DNA of 46,421 nucleotides. It comes from an uncultured Eubacteriales bacterium. Its GTDB lineage: Bacteria > Bacillota > Clostridia > Oscillospirales > CAG-272. Shown here piece by piece: positions 14,549 through 23,142 of the stretch (the stretch's first letter is position 1; every line of letters starts with the position of its first letter). The notes below the pieces were generated by a model, which saw only the letters and a program-made list of their open reading frames with translations, did no database searches and had not been told where the DNA came from. Position numbers and translations under genes: made by a program. The stretch lies in NCBI GenBank assembly GCA_902491535.1, contig CABUHS010000022.1, positions 1 through 46,421 on the forward strand. The letters are read 5' to 3'.

Positions 14549-15906
14549 TGAAAGCAGACCGTAATGTGACGGAAACGCCGATATGCGATTTTGTGCGGTC
14601 ATACCGCGAATCGTCGCCGCTGAGACTGCATATGCCGGGGCATAAGGGAAAGTCATTTGTGGGCTGTGAGGGAGACGATATAACCGAGATCGGCGGCGCG
14701 GACAGCCTTTACAGCGCGTGCGGAATAATAAAGCAGAGCGAGGAGACTGCATCGCAGCTGTTCGGCTGCGAGACGCTCTATTCATCCGAAGGCTCGTCGC
14801 TGTGCATACGTGCAATGCTTTATCTTACGCTTCTGTATGCGCGTGAGCGCGGGATAAAGCCGATCATCGCCGCAGGGCGAAACGCGCATAAGACCTTTAT
14901 TTCTGCCGCCGCGCTTATGGATATAGACGTTATGTGGCTCTGCGGAGAAGAGCAGGACTCGTATCTTTCCTGTACTGTCACGGCGGAGCAGCTCGAAGCT
15001 GTACTTTCGGATATGCCGGAGCAGCCTGCGGCTGTATACCTGACTACGCCGGACTATCTCGGAGGTATTACGCCGCTTGCCGATATTGCGCAGGTGTGCC
15101 GCCGCCGGGGTATTCTGCTGCTTGCCGATAACGCTCACGGAGCGTATCTTAAATTTCTGCCGGAGTCCCGGCATCCGGTAGATCTCGGTGCAGATATGTG
15201 CTGCGATTCGGCGCATAAAACGCTTCCGGTGCTGACCGGTGGAGCATATCTCCATATCTCGGAGAACGCGCCGAAGCTGTTTTCGGAGAGGGCAAAGGAC
15301 GCGCTGTCGCTGTTCGGCTCAACGAGTCCGTCGTATCTGATCCTTCAGTCGCTCGACCGTGCGAACGCGTATCTTGCGGACTATCCGCGCAGACTTGCGG
15401 AGTTTCTTCCGGTAATATCGTCGCTGAAAAGCGAGCTTGCATTGGCGGGATTCGGCATCTGCGGAGACGAGCCGCTGAAGCTGTCGCTTATGATAAAGCA
15501 GTACGGCTATACCGGAACAGAGCTTGCCGCTCTGCTTTCACGGCAGAATATCCACTGCGAATTTGCAGATCCGGATTTTCTTGTAATGATGTTTACACCT
15601 GAAACAGGGTGTGACGGCGCGGACAGACTTCTTGCAGCATTGAAAAAGGTTCCGAGGCGCAGCGCGCCTTTCGATGCTCCGCCGCGGAGAAGCCTGCCTG
15701 AGCAAGTCATGCCGCCGCATGACGCGCTTATGTCGCCATGCGAGGAGATCGGCGCTGAGCAAAGTCTTGGACGCATAGCAGGAGCAGTGACAGTGAGCTG
15801 CCCGCCTGCCGTACCTGTTGTCATGTGCGGAGAACGTATAGATGAAAGCGCAGTGCGCGCTATGCGATATTACGGAATCGAAAAGATCACGGTAGTGAAA
15901 AAATAA
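14548..15906 (+). CDS. Orn/Lys/Arg decarboxylase-family PLP protein
   Basis: Fold-type I PLP enzyme of 452 residues related to Bacillus SpeA/YaaO-type lysine or arginine decarboxylases. Motifs are LRLHMPGHKG (about 26-35), the YLTTPDYLGG loop, LLADNAHGAY with PLP-contacting Asp194 and His197, and DSAHKTLPVLTGGAYLH with the Schiff-base Lys224. The C-terminal decarboxylase domain runs from about 350. In many Clostridia a member of this family sits beside the SCIFF genes; here it overlaps scfB by one base. The substrate is not determined by sequence; a role in polyamine synthesis is the family default. Confidence 0.88.
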   Translation: MKADRNVTETPICDFVRSYRESSPLRLHMPGHKGKSFVGCEGDDITEIGGADSLYSACGIIKQSEETASQLFGCETLYSSEGSSLCIRAMLYLTLLYARERGIKPIIAAGRNAHKTFISAAALMDIDVMWLCGEEQDSYLSCTVTAEQLEAVLSDMPEQPAAVYLTTPDYLGGITPLADIAQVCRRRGILLLADNAHGAYLKFLPESRHPVDLGADMCCDSAHKTLPVLTGGAYLHISENAPKLFSERAKDALSLFGSTSPSYLILQSLDRANAYLADYPRRLAEFLPVISSLKSELALAGFGICGDEPLKLSLMIKQYGYTGTELAALLSRQNIHCEFADPDFLVMMFTPETGCDGADRLLAALKKVPRRSAPFDAPPRRSLPEQVMPPHDALMSPCEEIGAEQSLGRIAGAVTVSCPPAVPVVMCGERIDESAVRAMRYYGIEKITVVKK

Positions 15907-15987
15907 GCGTTCCCCCTGATGCTATATGCATTTTGAAGATAAGATTCTTACGATGTGCATATAGCAGAGGCAGGAGGGCGCTTTTTA
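15906..15987 (+). terminator. Terminator of the SCIFF operon
   Basis: A long interrupted stem, TGCTATATGCA with TGCATATAGCA plus outer GCG-CCCCCTG/CAGGAGGGCGC pairs, followed by CTTTTTA. Confidence 0.7.
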
Positions 15988-16003
15988 CTTTTTATTTGCA
16001 TAC

Positions 16004-16032
16004 TTGACAAAAACCTATTATATGATTATTAT
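16004..16032 (+). promoter_or_regulatory. Promoter of the sugar isomerase gene
   Basis: TTGACA (16004-16009), 17 nt, TATTAT (16027-16032), about 50 nt upstream of the coding start. Confidence 0.65.
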
Positions 16033-16089
16033 ATAACTATACAGGATCATAGTGTCCTGAATAAAATTGAATAGGTAAAGGTGAACAGT

Positions 16090-16917
16090 ATGGCTTACGA
16101 AATTGGATTGTCTTCCGCCGGTAAGGTTATGGATGAGCAGCTTTTTGCGGCATACCGGGACGCCGGACTCAGCTGTATGGAGATTTCACGGGATCTGTAC
16201 GGATTTGAAAAGGTTGATTTCGCTGAGGTAAAGCGGCTTGCCGATAGGTACGGTATCCGGCTGTGGTCGATGCACCTTCCGTTCGATCCTTTTCATATTC
16301 TCGATCCGTCCTCTGCCGACGGAGAGAAGCGCAGGGAAACGGTAAAGCATTTTACGGAGCTTATCTGCAAGGGCGCGGAAATAGGCGTCGGCAAATTTGT
16401 CGTTCACGCGAGTATCGAACCGATCACTGATGAAGAGCGCGGCGAGCGCATGAAATACGCAAAGCAGACTCTTGCTCAGCTCGCTGAGATCGCCGGGCGC
16501 GAAGGCGCGGTCATATGCGTCGAGGATCTTCCGCGAAGCTGTATCGGAAACTGCTCGGCTGATATAGCGGAGCTGATAAGCGCCGATGACCGCCTAAGAG
16601 TGTGCTTTGACACGAATCACCTTATGATAGAGGATAATATCGATTTTGTGAGAGCTGTCGGTGATAAGATAGTGACGCTGCATGTTTCGGATTATGATTT
16701 TCCGAACGAACGCCACTGGCTGCCGGGAGAGGGAACGACCGACTGGCAGGCGCTTTACGGCACGCTGAATGATGTCGGTTACAGCGGACCGTGGCTGTAT
16801 GAGATCGGCTTCCGCGCTCCGTCGCACCGTCCGAGAAGCCGCGATCTTACATGCGCCGATTTCGCTCGCAATGCCCGCGAGATATTTGAGGGAGCGCCGC
16901 TTACGGTAATTAACTGA
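16090..16917 (+). CDS. Sugar phosphate isomerase/epimerase, TIM barrel
   Basis: Probable cytosolic isomerase or epimerase of the xylose-isomerase-like superfamily (AP_endonuc_2), 275 residues. Metal-site type motifs are present: LWSMHLPFDPF, FVVHASIEP, VICVEDLP with a metal-ligand Glu, VCFDTNHL, VTLHVSDYDF and LPGEGTTDW, then WLYEIGF near the end. The substrate is unknown; neighbours suggest a carbohydrate. ATG 16090 is preceded by AAAGGTG at 6 nt, better than the in-frame GTG at 16081. It has its own promoter and terminator. Confidence 0.85.
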   Translation: MAYEIGLSSAGKVMDEQLFAAYRDAGLSCMEISRDLYGFEKVDFAEVKRLADRYGIRLWSMHLPFDPFHILDPSSADGEKRRETVKHFTELICKGAEIGVGKFVVHASIEPITDEERGERMKYAKQTLAQLAEIAGREGAVICVEDLPRSCIGNCSADIAELISADDRLRVCFDTNHLMIEDNIDFVRAVGDKIVTLHVSDYDFPNERHWLPGEGTTDWQALYGTLNDVGYSGPWLYEIGFRAPSHRPRSRDLTCADFARNAREIFEGAPLTVIN

Positions 16918-16937
16918 TAAATATTTATAAAAAGAAC

Positions 16938-16966
16938 GAACCGCCGCGGCATAGCCGCGGCGGTTC
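16938..16966 (+). terminator. Hairpin terminator after the isomerase gene
   Basis: A perfect 13-bp stem GAACCGCCGCGGC/GCCGCGGCGGTTC with a 3-nt loop and ATTTAT after it. Bases 16967-17130 show no gene. Confidence 0.65.
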
Positions 16967-17130
16967 ATTTATAGGTAGCAGTAAATAAAGAATAATTCGG
17001 ACAGTGCAGATATGCAATAAGTGTGAAAGTTTATGTCATCGAGCGGAAACGCAGTGAATGTAAATGATCCCGTCAGCAGACGAAACACCTGTACATACTC
17101 CCGTACATATTGCGGAGCGCCGGCAGACGC

Positions 17131-18009
17131 TTATATACAAAGATTTACTTTGAGAATTTCTGCGGCTTCCTGTTTCATCGACGCTTTAAAGCCGTTTTCA
17201 AGCTCCTTTGCTTTTTTCATTCCGTCGAAGTATTCCCCGGCTTTTTCTGCGGAAGTACCGTTTTGTATCTTAAAATCGGGAAGCGCCCGCGCAACCTCCT
17301 CGTAATATTTAAGCGCATACGCCCTCATGAAATCGAAGATATCCATGTCGGCGGTTATCTCTTTGATATCGTTTTCTTTGCGGTATTCATCGGCGCGCCG
17401 CTGCGCAAGTTCTCTCGGAGTCGATTCCTCCGGAATTTCGGTGCTATTGCCGCCACGGGCTCCGTCCGCCCAAAGTACAAACGGATAGTTTTCCTCATTT
17501 CCGGCGGCAGCCCCGTTTACAAGCGGTATGCAGACAAGCTCATCTCCGCGCGTATTTACCGTAAATCCGAGCGAACCTGTTTTTGTGTCCGAAAAGCTTG
17601 TCAGCATCGCGATCATGACGTCGCCGTCCTTTAGCTTGCCCTCGCATGTTTTCGGAATATAGAGCTTTGATACATCGGAGATATTGTGACTTTTGCGCGT
17701 TGCATAATGCTCCTTTACGTCAAAGTTGTATTCGATATAGTTTCCGACGGTAGTACCGTTTCCGTCTATCTCTATCATGGCAAAATTTTCATTGCAGGGA
17801 TTTATGTCGGGCGTGTACGCGCCTGAGATATCTGAAAACGTAACAATGCCATAGGTTTCGGCGGAATTATTTTGCACTTTGTCCGTCACGGAATTTGCGG
17901 CTGTTTCGGCAGGTGTTTTATCTCCGCCGCTTTGCACGGCACAGCCGGAGGCTGAGACGCATACCGCGGTCAGCAGCAGAAGCGCAGGAAAAAATCTTTT
18001 GATATTCAT
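17131..18009 (-). CDS. Lipoprotein of unknown function
   Basis: A 292-residue exported lipoprotein. MNIKRFF is followed by a hydrophobic stretch and the lipobox VSASGC, with Cys23 as the lipidation site. The mature part has no recognised domain. It begins with a Thr/Asn/Asp-rich region and ends in a charged helical part (about 190-292, AQRRADEYRKEN and YALKYYEEVARA). Start 18009 is supported by GGGAGG 8 nt upstream; a longer in-frame start at 18132 would bury the signal peptide. It faces away from the GH2 gene across 440 bp of spacer. Confidence 0.8.
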   Translation of the reverse strand: MNIKRFFPALLLLTAVCVSASGCAVQSGGDKTPAETAANSVTDKVQNNSAETYGIVTFSDISGAYTPDINPCNENFAMIEIDGNGTTVGNYIEYNFDVKEHYATRKSHNISDVSKLYIPKTCEGKLKDGDVMIAMLTSFSDTKTGSLGFTVNTRGDELVCIPLVNGAAAGNEENYPFVLWADGARGGNSTEIPEESTPRELAQRRADEYRKENDIKEITADMDIFDFMRAYALKYYEEVARALPDFKIQNGTSAEKAGEYFDGMKKAKELENGFKASMKQEAAEILKVNLCI

Positions 18010-18339
18010 TCTCGTATCCTCCCTGAAATTATACTCGGACGGTATTTTACGGCTTGCAGCCGCGCGCTGTCCCGCGTTTTTTGCGGACTGCTTATGTATT
18101 TTCATTATATAAAGCAGAACGCCTGCGGTCAAGACTATAATACGCTGATATGTTATAATTTACATTTATTTACGAGAAAATACACATAAAATGCAAAATA
18201 TTCATAAAAATGTCAGATGTTTTGTCCCGTAATGAATGACGGTAATGCTTTTCCGCGAGTCAGACTTCCGCACAAAAGAGCAGCTATAGGTACATGAATC
18301 GTAAGTCCGAAATTCATATTATCAATATTTGTTTTTGTA

Positions 18340-18367
18340 TTGATTTTTTTCCGTTTTATGGTACAAT
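18340..18367 (+). promoter_or_regulatory. Promoter of the GH2 gene
   Basis: TTGATT (18340-18345), 16 nt, TACAAT (18362-18367). The rest of 18010-18339 is AT-rich, with no gene or clear operator seen. Confidence 0.5.
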
Positions 18368-18449
18368 AAAGTCACACATATACAGTATAAAATGCGATAT
18401 ATTCCCTGTATTATGGAACAGACCTACAAAAATAAAGTGAGGTAACATC

Positions 18450-20171
18450 ATGAATATTCCGAGACCTGAATATCCGCGTCCGCAGCTCGTGCGTGAAAAA
18501 TGGATAAATCTCAACGGTGAGTGGGATTTTGAGATCGACAATGCCGAGGTCGGCAGAGCAAAGAAATTTGAAGACCGCAGCTGTCTTGACGGAAAAATAA
18601 CCGTTCCGTTCTGCCCTGAAAGCCGCCTCTCCGGAGTCGGAAACACCGATTACATGAACTGCGTGTGGTACAGAAAGGACCTTGATATTCCGTCCGATTG
18701 GTCGGGAAGCAGGATACTTCTGAACTTCGGCGCGGTCGATTATGAGGCGCTCGTTTTTGTAAACGGAGAGCTTTGCGCGTCGCATAAGGGCGGTTACACT
18801 TCGTTTTCGGTTGATATTACAGATAAATTGCGAGGGAGCGGAAATTACGTGACCGTATGCGCGGTCGACCACGTGCGCAGCTACACCCAGCCTGTCGGCA
18901 AACAGTCTCAGGCGCTTTATTCCGCGGTATGCTCATATACACGTACGACAGGAATCTGGCAGACGGTATTTGCTGAGCCTGTCGGAAAATTCTATATTAA
19001 GAACATAAAGACCGTTACCGATATAGATAACTGCTGCGCCGAGCTTACCGTGTCGCTGAATTCCTACGCGGTCGGCTGTCGCGTGAGCGCAGAGGCTTCG
19101 TTTGAGGGCAGATCCGTCGGAAGCGCTTCCGTCACGGTAAATTCAATGTCGGCTTCGCTTCATATTCCGCTTTCCGAAAAGCATCTTTGGGACGTAGGGC
19201 AGGGCAACCTGTACGATCTGCGCCTTACCGTGGAATACGGCGGAGAAGTGACAGACTCGGTAAACTCGTATTTCGGACTTCGCTCGGTGGCGCTGACCGA
19301 TAAGAAATTCATGCTCAACGGAAGATCTGTTTTCGGGCGCTGGGTACTCGATCAGGGTTTCTATCCCGACGGAATATATACTGCGCCGACCGATGAGGCG
19401 CTGAAAAAGGATATTGAATATTCGATGCAGCTCGGCTTTAACGGCGCGCGCCTGCATCAGAAGATCTTCGAGCCCCGCTATCTTTACTGGGCGGACCGTC
19501 TCGGATATCTCGTATGGGGAGAGCATGCGAACTGGGGACTTGATTTTACCGATCTTTTAAATATCAAAAACTGGCTGCCGGAATGGATGGAATCGGTAGA
19601 GCGCGATTTCAGCCACCCGTCTGTTATCGGCTGGTGTCCGTTCAATGAAACATGGGATATGTTCGGGCGCAGACCGTCGGACGATATTGTATCGCTGACG
19701 TATTCGGTCACAAAGGCAATGGATCCGACACGTCCGGTTATTGATACATCAGGCCATATGCACGTCGGCGATATAACGGATATATATGATATACACGATT
19801 ATGAGCAGGACGTAACGGCATTTGAAGAGCATTATAAGCCGGAAAACGGTTCATATGATCCGCATCCGGACCGTCAGTGCCGCGCAGGACAGCCGTTTTT
19901 CGTGTCGGAGTACGGCGGGATACAGTGGGCAATGGATGACAGCGGCTGGGGATACGGCAACGCGCCGAAGTCTGAGGAAGAATTTATCGCGCGTTATAAG
20001 GGACTGACCGAGGCGCTTCTCCGCGATCCTGATTGCTGCGCATTCTGCTATACTCAGCTTTACGACGTGGAACAGGAGCAGAACGGTCTTATGACATACG
20101 ACCGCCGCTTTAAATTCGATCCCGAAATATTCGCTGCAATCAACACTCAAAAAGCCGCAGTCGAGGAGTAA
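18450..20171 (+). CDS. Glycoside hydrolase family 2 protein
   Basis: Retaining glycosidase, 573 residues, cytoplasmic (no signal peptide). The order is a sugar-binding jelly roll (about 1-165, WINLNGEWDFEI; VWYRKDLDIP), an immunoglobulin-like domain (about 170-275) and the TIM barrel (about 280-573). The acid/base is Glu400 in CPFNETW, and the nucleophile is Glu487 in FVSEYGG. It is shorter than lacZ-type enzymes and lacks the Bgal_small_N tail, so it resembles the compact beta-galactosidase/glucuronidase-like GH2 subgroups. The substrate is not resolved. GAGG precedes the ATG. Confidence 0.93.
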   Translation: MNIPRPEYPRPQLVREKWINLNGEWDFEIDNAEVGRAKKFEDRSCLDGKITVPFCPESRLSGVGNTDYMNCVWYRKDLDIPSDWSGSRILLNFGAVDYEALVFVNGELCASHKGGYTSFSVDITDKLRGSGNYVTVCAVDHVRSYTQPVGKQSQALYSAVCSYTRTTGIWQTVFAEPVGKFYIKNIKTVTDIDNCCAELTVSLNSYAVGCRVSAEASFEGRSVGSASVTVNSMSASLHIPLSEKHLWDVGQGNLYDLRLTVEYGGEVTDSVNSYFGLRSVALTDKKFMLNGRSVFGRWVLDQGFYPDGIYTAPTDEALKKDIEYSMQLGFNGARLHQKIFEPRYLYWADRLGYLVWGEHANWGLDFTDLLNIKNWLPEWMESVERDFSHPSVIGWCPFNETWDMFGRRPSDDIVSLTYSVTKAMDPTRPVIDTSGHMHVGDITDIYDIHDYEQDVTAFEEHYKPENGSYDPHPDRQCRAGQPFFVSEYGGIQWAMDDSGWGYGNAPKSEEEFIARYKGLTEALLRDPDCCAFCYTQLYDVEQEQNGLMTYDRRFKFDPEIFAAINTQKAAVEE

Positions 20172-20193
20172 GGGGACGAGGAGCCTCCGACGG

Positions 20194-20223
20194 CTTAAAC
20201 CTTTTTTTCAAAAAAGGTTTAAG
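20194..20223. terminator. Terminator after GH2
   Basis: CTTAAACCTTTTTT with its complement AAAAAAGGTTTAAG and a 2-nt loop, a bidirectional type of hairpin located 23 bp past the GH2 stop. Confidence 0.55.
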
Positions 20224-20242
20224 AATCCAAAAAAATTTAAGA

Positions 20243-20415
20243 GGGGCTGAGTTCGTTGTAGACGAACTCAGCCCCAGCCAGTTAAAAGTTTTGCCGAACT
20301 TAAATCGAAGAAAAAAGCGAAAGATAAAAGCGAAGCTTTTTTCTTTGATGCTTCTTTTTGAATAATAAAGCTCTGCTTTATCATTTTAGTTCTTTGCCGA
20401 GCTTTCTTTCAAACA
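20243..20415. repeat. Dispersed intergenic repeat next to livF
   Basis: A hairpin built on CTGAGTTCG/CGAACTCAG (about 20247-20270) is followed by TTTTGCCGAACTTAAATCGAAG, AAAAAGCGAAGC and GAGCTTTCTTTC. The same order of words occurs at 6362-6460 (TTTGCTGAACTTGATTCGAAG, then AAAAGCAAAGC, then CTGAGTTCG/CGAACTCAG). Both copies lie just past the 3' end of a minus-strand gene. No coding potential is seen. Confidence 0.45.
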
Positions 20416-20472
20416 CACGACTTGCAAAGCAAGTGTGCGTTGCAGCTCGCCGCCGGAGGCTCTCCGTTTCCT

Positions 20473-21174
20473 TTAACCTCCGAGATAAGCCTTGCGGACG
20501 CTGTCGCTTTCGGCAAGCTCGCGGCCTGTGCCTGTGAGCGTGATTCGTCCCGATTCCATGACATACGCGCGGTCGGCTATCTCGAGCGCCTTGTTCGCGT
20601 TCTGTTCAACAAGCAGAATAGTCGTTCCCGCCTTATGCAGCTCGGCGATTATCTCAAATATCTGATCGACAAGTATCGGAGCAAGTCCCATCGACGGCTC
20701 GTCGAGCATGAGCAGCTTCGGGCGGCTCATCATAGCGCGTCCGATCGCGAGCATCTGCTGTTCGCCGCCGGAGAGCGTTCCGGCTATCTGATTTTTTCTT
20801 TCCTGAAGTCTCGGAAAATGAGTAAACACATTTTCGATGTCCGCAGGATCGGCTTTTCCGCGCGTGAACGCGCCAAGCTCAAGATTCGACATTACCGTGA
20901 GCTGCTGGAAGATATGACGTCCCTCCGGAACGTGCGCAAGTCCGCTCTTTACAAGCTTATGCGCCGGAGTTTTTGATATATCGCCGCCGTCAAAGCTTAT
21001 GCTGCCGGTAGTCGTGCGGAGCAGTCCGGACACCGTTTTAAGCGTCGTTGACTTTCCCGCGCCGTTCGCGCCGATAAGCGCGACGATCTCCCCCTCGTTT
21101 ACCTCAAGGGAAACGTCCTTAAGCGCATGTATTTTTCCGTAAAAAACATTGATATTATCAACCTTAAGTATCAT
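20473..21174 (-). CDS. livF: Branched-chain amino-acid ABC transporter ATPase LivF
   Basis: Cytosolic ATPase subunit, 233 residues. Walker A is GANGAGKST (about 36-44), the signature is LSGGEQQML, Walker B is LLMLDEPSMGLAP, followed by the H-loop region TTILLVEQNA. The subgroup hallmark VPEGRHIFQQLTV is present. Its ATG overlaps the livG stop by one base. It is last in the livK-livH-livM-livG-livF set and works with LivG as a heterodimer on the LivHM pore. Confidence 0.95.
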   Translation of the reverse strand: MILKVDNINVFYGKIHALKDVSLEVNEGEIVALIGANGAGKSTTLKTVSGLLRTTTGSISFDGGDISKTPAHKLVKSGLAHVPEGRHIFQQLTVMSNLELGAFTRGKADPADIENVFTHFPRLQERKNQIAGTLSGGEQQMLAIGRAMMSRPKLLMLDEPSMGLAPILVDQIFEIIAELHKAGTTILLVEQNANKALEIADRAYVMESGRITLTGTGRELAESDSVRKAYLGG

Positions 21175-22019
21175 TACTGCGCGCCCTTCTTTCTTCCGAT
21201 GTACGCCTCGATGACCGCGTCGTTATGCTTTATATCGTCAGGGGTTCCCTTAGCGATTATCTTTCCGAAATTCAGCACGGCGATTCCTTCGCAGACGTTC
21301 ATAACAAGGCTCATGTCATGCTCGATGAGCATTATCGCAATGCCGAATGTATCGCGGATATATCTTATCGTCTCCATAAGCTCAGCCGTCTCAGACGGGT
21401 TCATTCCCGCCGCAGGCTCGTCGAGCAGAAGTATCTTCGGAGAGGTTGCGAGCGCGCGGAGTATCTCAAGGCGGCGCTGCATTCCGTAGGGCAGACTTCC
21501 CGCCTCATGCTTTGCCAGATCCTGCATGCCGAAGATCCCGAGCAGCTCCATCGTGCGTTCATTTATCGCCTTTTCGCTCTTGTGATACCGCGGCAGGCGC
21601 AGAAGCGAGGACGCGAGCGAGCATTTCATTCCCTCCTGATTGCTGAGCGCGACCTTGATATTGTCTGCAACGCTCATCTTTCCAAAAAGTCGGATATTCT
21701 GGAATGTACGGGCGATTCCCATACGGTTGACCTCACTTACGCTCTTTCCTTTCGTATCTATACCGTCAAGAAGTATCGCGCCGTGCGTCGGCTGATAAAC
21801 GTTTGTTATCAGATTAAAAACGGTGGTTTTTCCTGCGCCGTTCGGTCCTATAAGTCCCGATATCTCGGTTCTTCCGACCGTTATCGTAAAGTCGTCGACC
21901 GCTTTCAGTCCTCCGAATTCGATTCCGAGATTTCGCGTATCAAGCACAGGAAGCTTTCCCACGTCGCTTTCCGGAACAATGCTGTTACTCGGAAGCGGAA
22001 CCATTTTTCTCTCAGCCAT
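21174..22019 (-). CDS. livG: Branched-chain amino-acid ABC transporter ATPase LivG
   Basis: Cytosolic ATPase subunit, 281 residues. It has an N-terminal extension of about 25 residues, Walker A GPNGAGKTT, the LivG-type FQNIRLFGKMSV insert, the family-variant signature SLPYGMQRRLEI, Walker B LLLDEPAAGMNPSE, and the switch region MLIEHDMSLVM. AAGGAGAA lies 7 nt upstream of the start. It overlaps the livM end by 8 nt, indicating coupled translation. Confidence 0.95.
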   Translation of the reverse strand: MAERKMVPLPSNSIVPESDVGKLPVLDTRNLGIEFGGLKAVDDFTITVGRTEISGLIGPNGAGKTTVFNLITNVYQPTHGAILLDGIDTKGKSVSEVNRMGIARTFQNIRLFGKMSVADNIKVALSNQEGMKCSLASSLLRLPRYHKSEKAINERTMELLGIFGMQDLAKHEAGSLPYGMQRRLEILRALATSPKILLLDEPAAGMNPSETAELMETIRYIRDTFGIAIMLIEHDMSLVMNVCEGIAVLNFGKIIAKGTPDDIKHNDAVIEAYIGRKKGAQ

Positions 22020-23136
22020 TTGCGTTCTCCTTTCCGGCAGCCGCCTTTTTCTTTCTTCCGAAAAGTCCCTTAAAGAAGCCTGACACAGGCGCAGTCACGC
22101 GGTCAAGCGCCGCGCGCAGTTCGGGACTCGAACGGAAGAGCATGATAACGATAAGTACGATCGAATAGATCAGCATGCGGTAGGTGGACAGGAAGCGCAG
22201 CCATCCCGGAAGGACGGTAAGCACGGTCGCCGCGATTATCGCGCCGAGCGTCGAATTCATACCGCCGAGTACGACAAAAACAAGGATATTTATACTCATT
22301 GTATAGCCGTAGTCGCTCGCGCCCGCGACCGCCTGACCGTTATAAAACGCGAAGAGTACTCCGCCGATTCCGGCAAAGAATGCGGATATCGTCAGCGCGG
22401 TGAGCTTATATTTTTTCAGATTAAGACCGATGCTCTCTGCCGCGATCTTATTGTCGCGGATCGCCTTTATAGCGCGTCCGCGCTGAGAATGGATGAGGTT
22501 CAGTATGATCCATACCGTGATAAACGCCATTATGAACGCGACCGTAAACAGCTCGCGTTTGCCGAGCTTTCCGATATCGTAGATTCCCTGCGCGCCGTTG
22601 CAGATAACGGTGCCGCCCTCCTGTGCGCCGAAGCCGACCGTTCCGAGCTTGAATTTAAGTCCGTTGTTTTCGGTCAGCAGAACATTTACAGACTGGCAGA
22701 GCTTCCAGATTATCTCTCCGAAAGCAAGCGTAACGATAGCGAGATAGTCTCCGCTCAGGCGCAGAACGACAGCTCCGATAAGGAGGCCGAACACGCCTGC
22801 CATAATTCCCCCTGCGGCAAGCGCAATGACAATACGCAGAATCTCGTTCATTTCTGGATTCATGACGTATATCAGTTTTGAGAGGAACGCGCCGACGAAT
22901 GCGCCGACACACATAAAGCCTGCGTGTCCGAGCGAAAGATCGCCGAGTATCCCGACCGTGAGGTTAAGCGATACTGCAAGTATCACGTTGAAACAGATTG
23001 AGATAAGCCAGCCCTGCATCGCATTTTTCAGCGAGCCGAAGCTTATGATCATTACAACATAGAACAGAAGCATTCCGGCGAGCGTCAGATATTTCTTTTT
23101 GGTCGATGACCGCATTTCAAGCTTTTTCACTGCCAT
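22012..23136 (-). CDS. livM: Branched-chain amino-acid ABC transporter permease LivM
   Basis: Membrane subunit, 374 residues, with about 8-10 hydrophobic segments starting at about residue 17. The family signature GDLSLGHAGFMCVGAFVGA lies at about 66-84, and IKAIRDNKIAAESIG forms the coupling region that contacts the ATPases. The C terminus is a Lys-rich cytoplasmic tail. The AAGGAGG site is only 1 nt from ATG 23136 but 7 nt from the in-frame GTG two codons later, so translation may start at 23130. It follows livH by 6 nt. Confidence 0.94.
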   Translation of the reverse strand: MAVKKLEMRSSTKKKYLTLAGMLLFYVVMIISFGSLKNAMQGWLISICFNVILAVSLNLTVGILGDLSLGHAGFMCVGAFVGAFLSKLIYVMNPEMNEILRIVIALAAGGIMAGVFGLLIGAVVLRLSGDYLAIVTLAFGEIIWKLCQSVNVLLTENNGLKFKLGTVGFGAQEGGTVICNGAQGIYDIGKLGKRELFTVAFIMAFITVWIILNLIHSQRGRAIKAIRDNKIAAESIGLNLKKYKLTALTISAFFAGIGGVLFAFYNGQAVAGASDYGYTMSINILVFVVLGGMNSTLGAIIAATVLTVLPGWLRFLSTYRMLIYSIVLIVIMLFRSSPELRAALDRVTAPVSGFFKGLFGRKKKAAAGKENANG

Positions 23137-23142
23137 GCCTCC

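Noticed and set aside
22012..22019. Possible frameshift between livM and livG
   Set aside because: The 8-nt overlap is a normal translational coupling; both proteins are full length with intact motifs.
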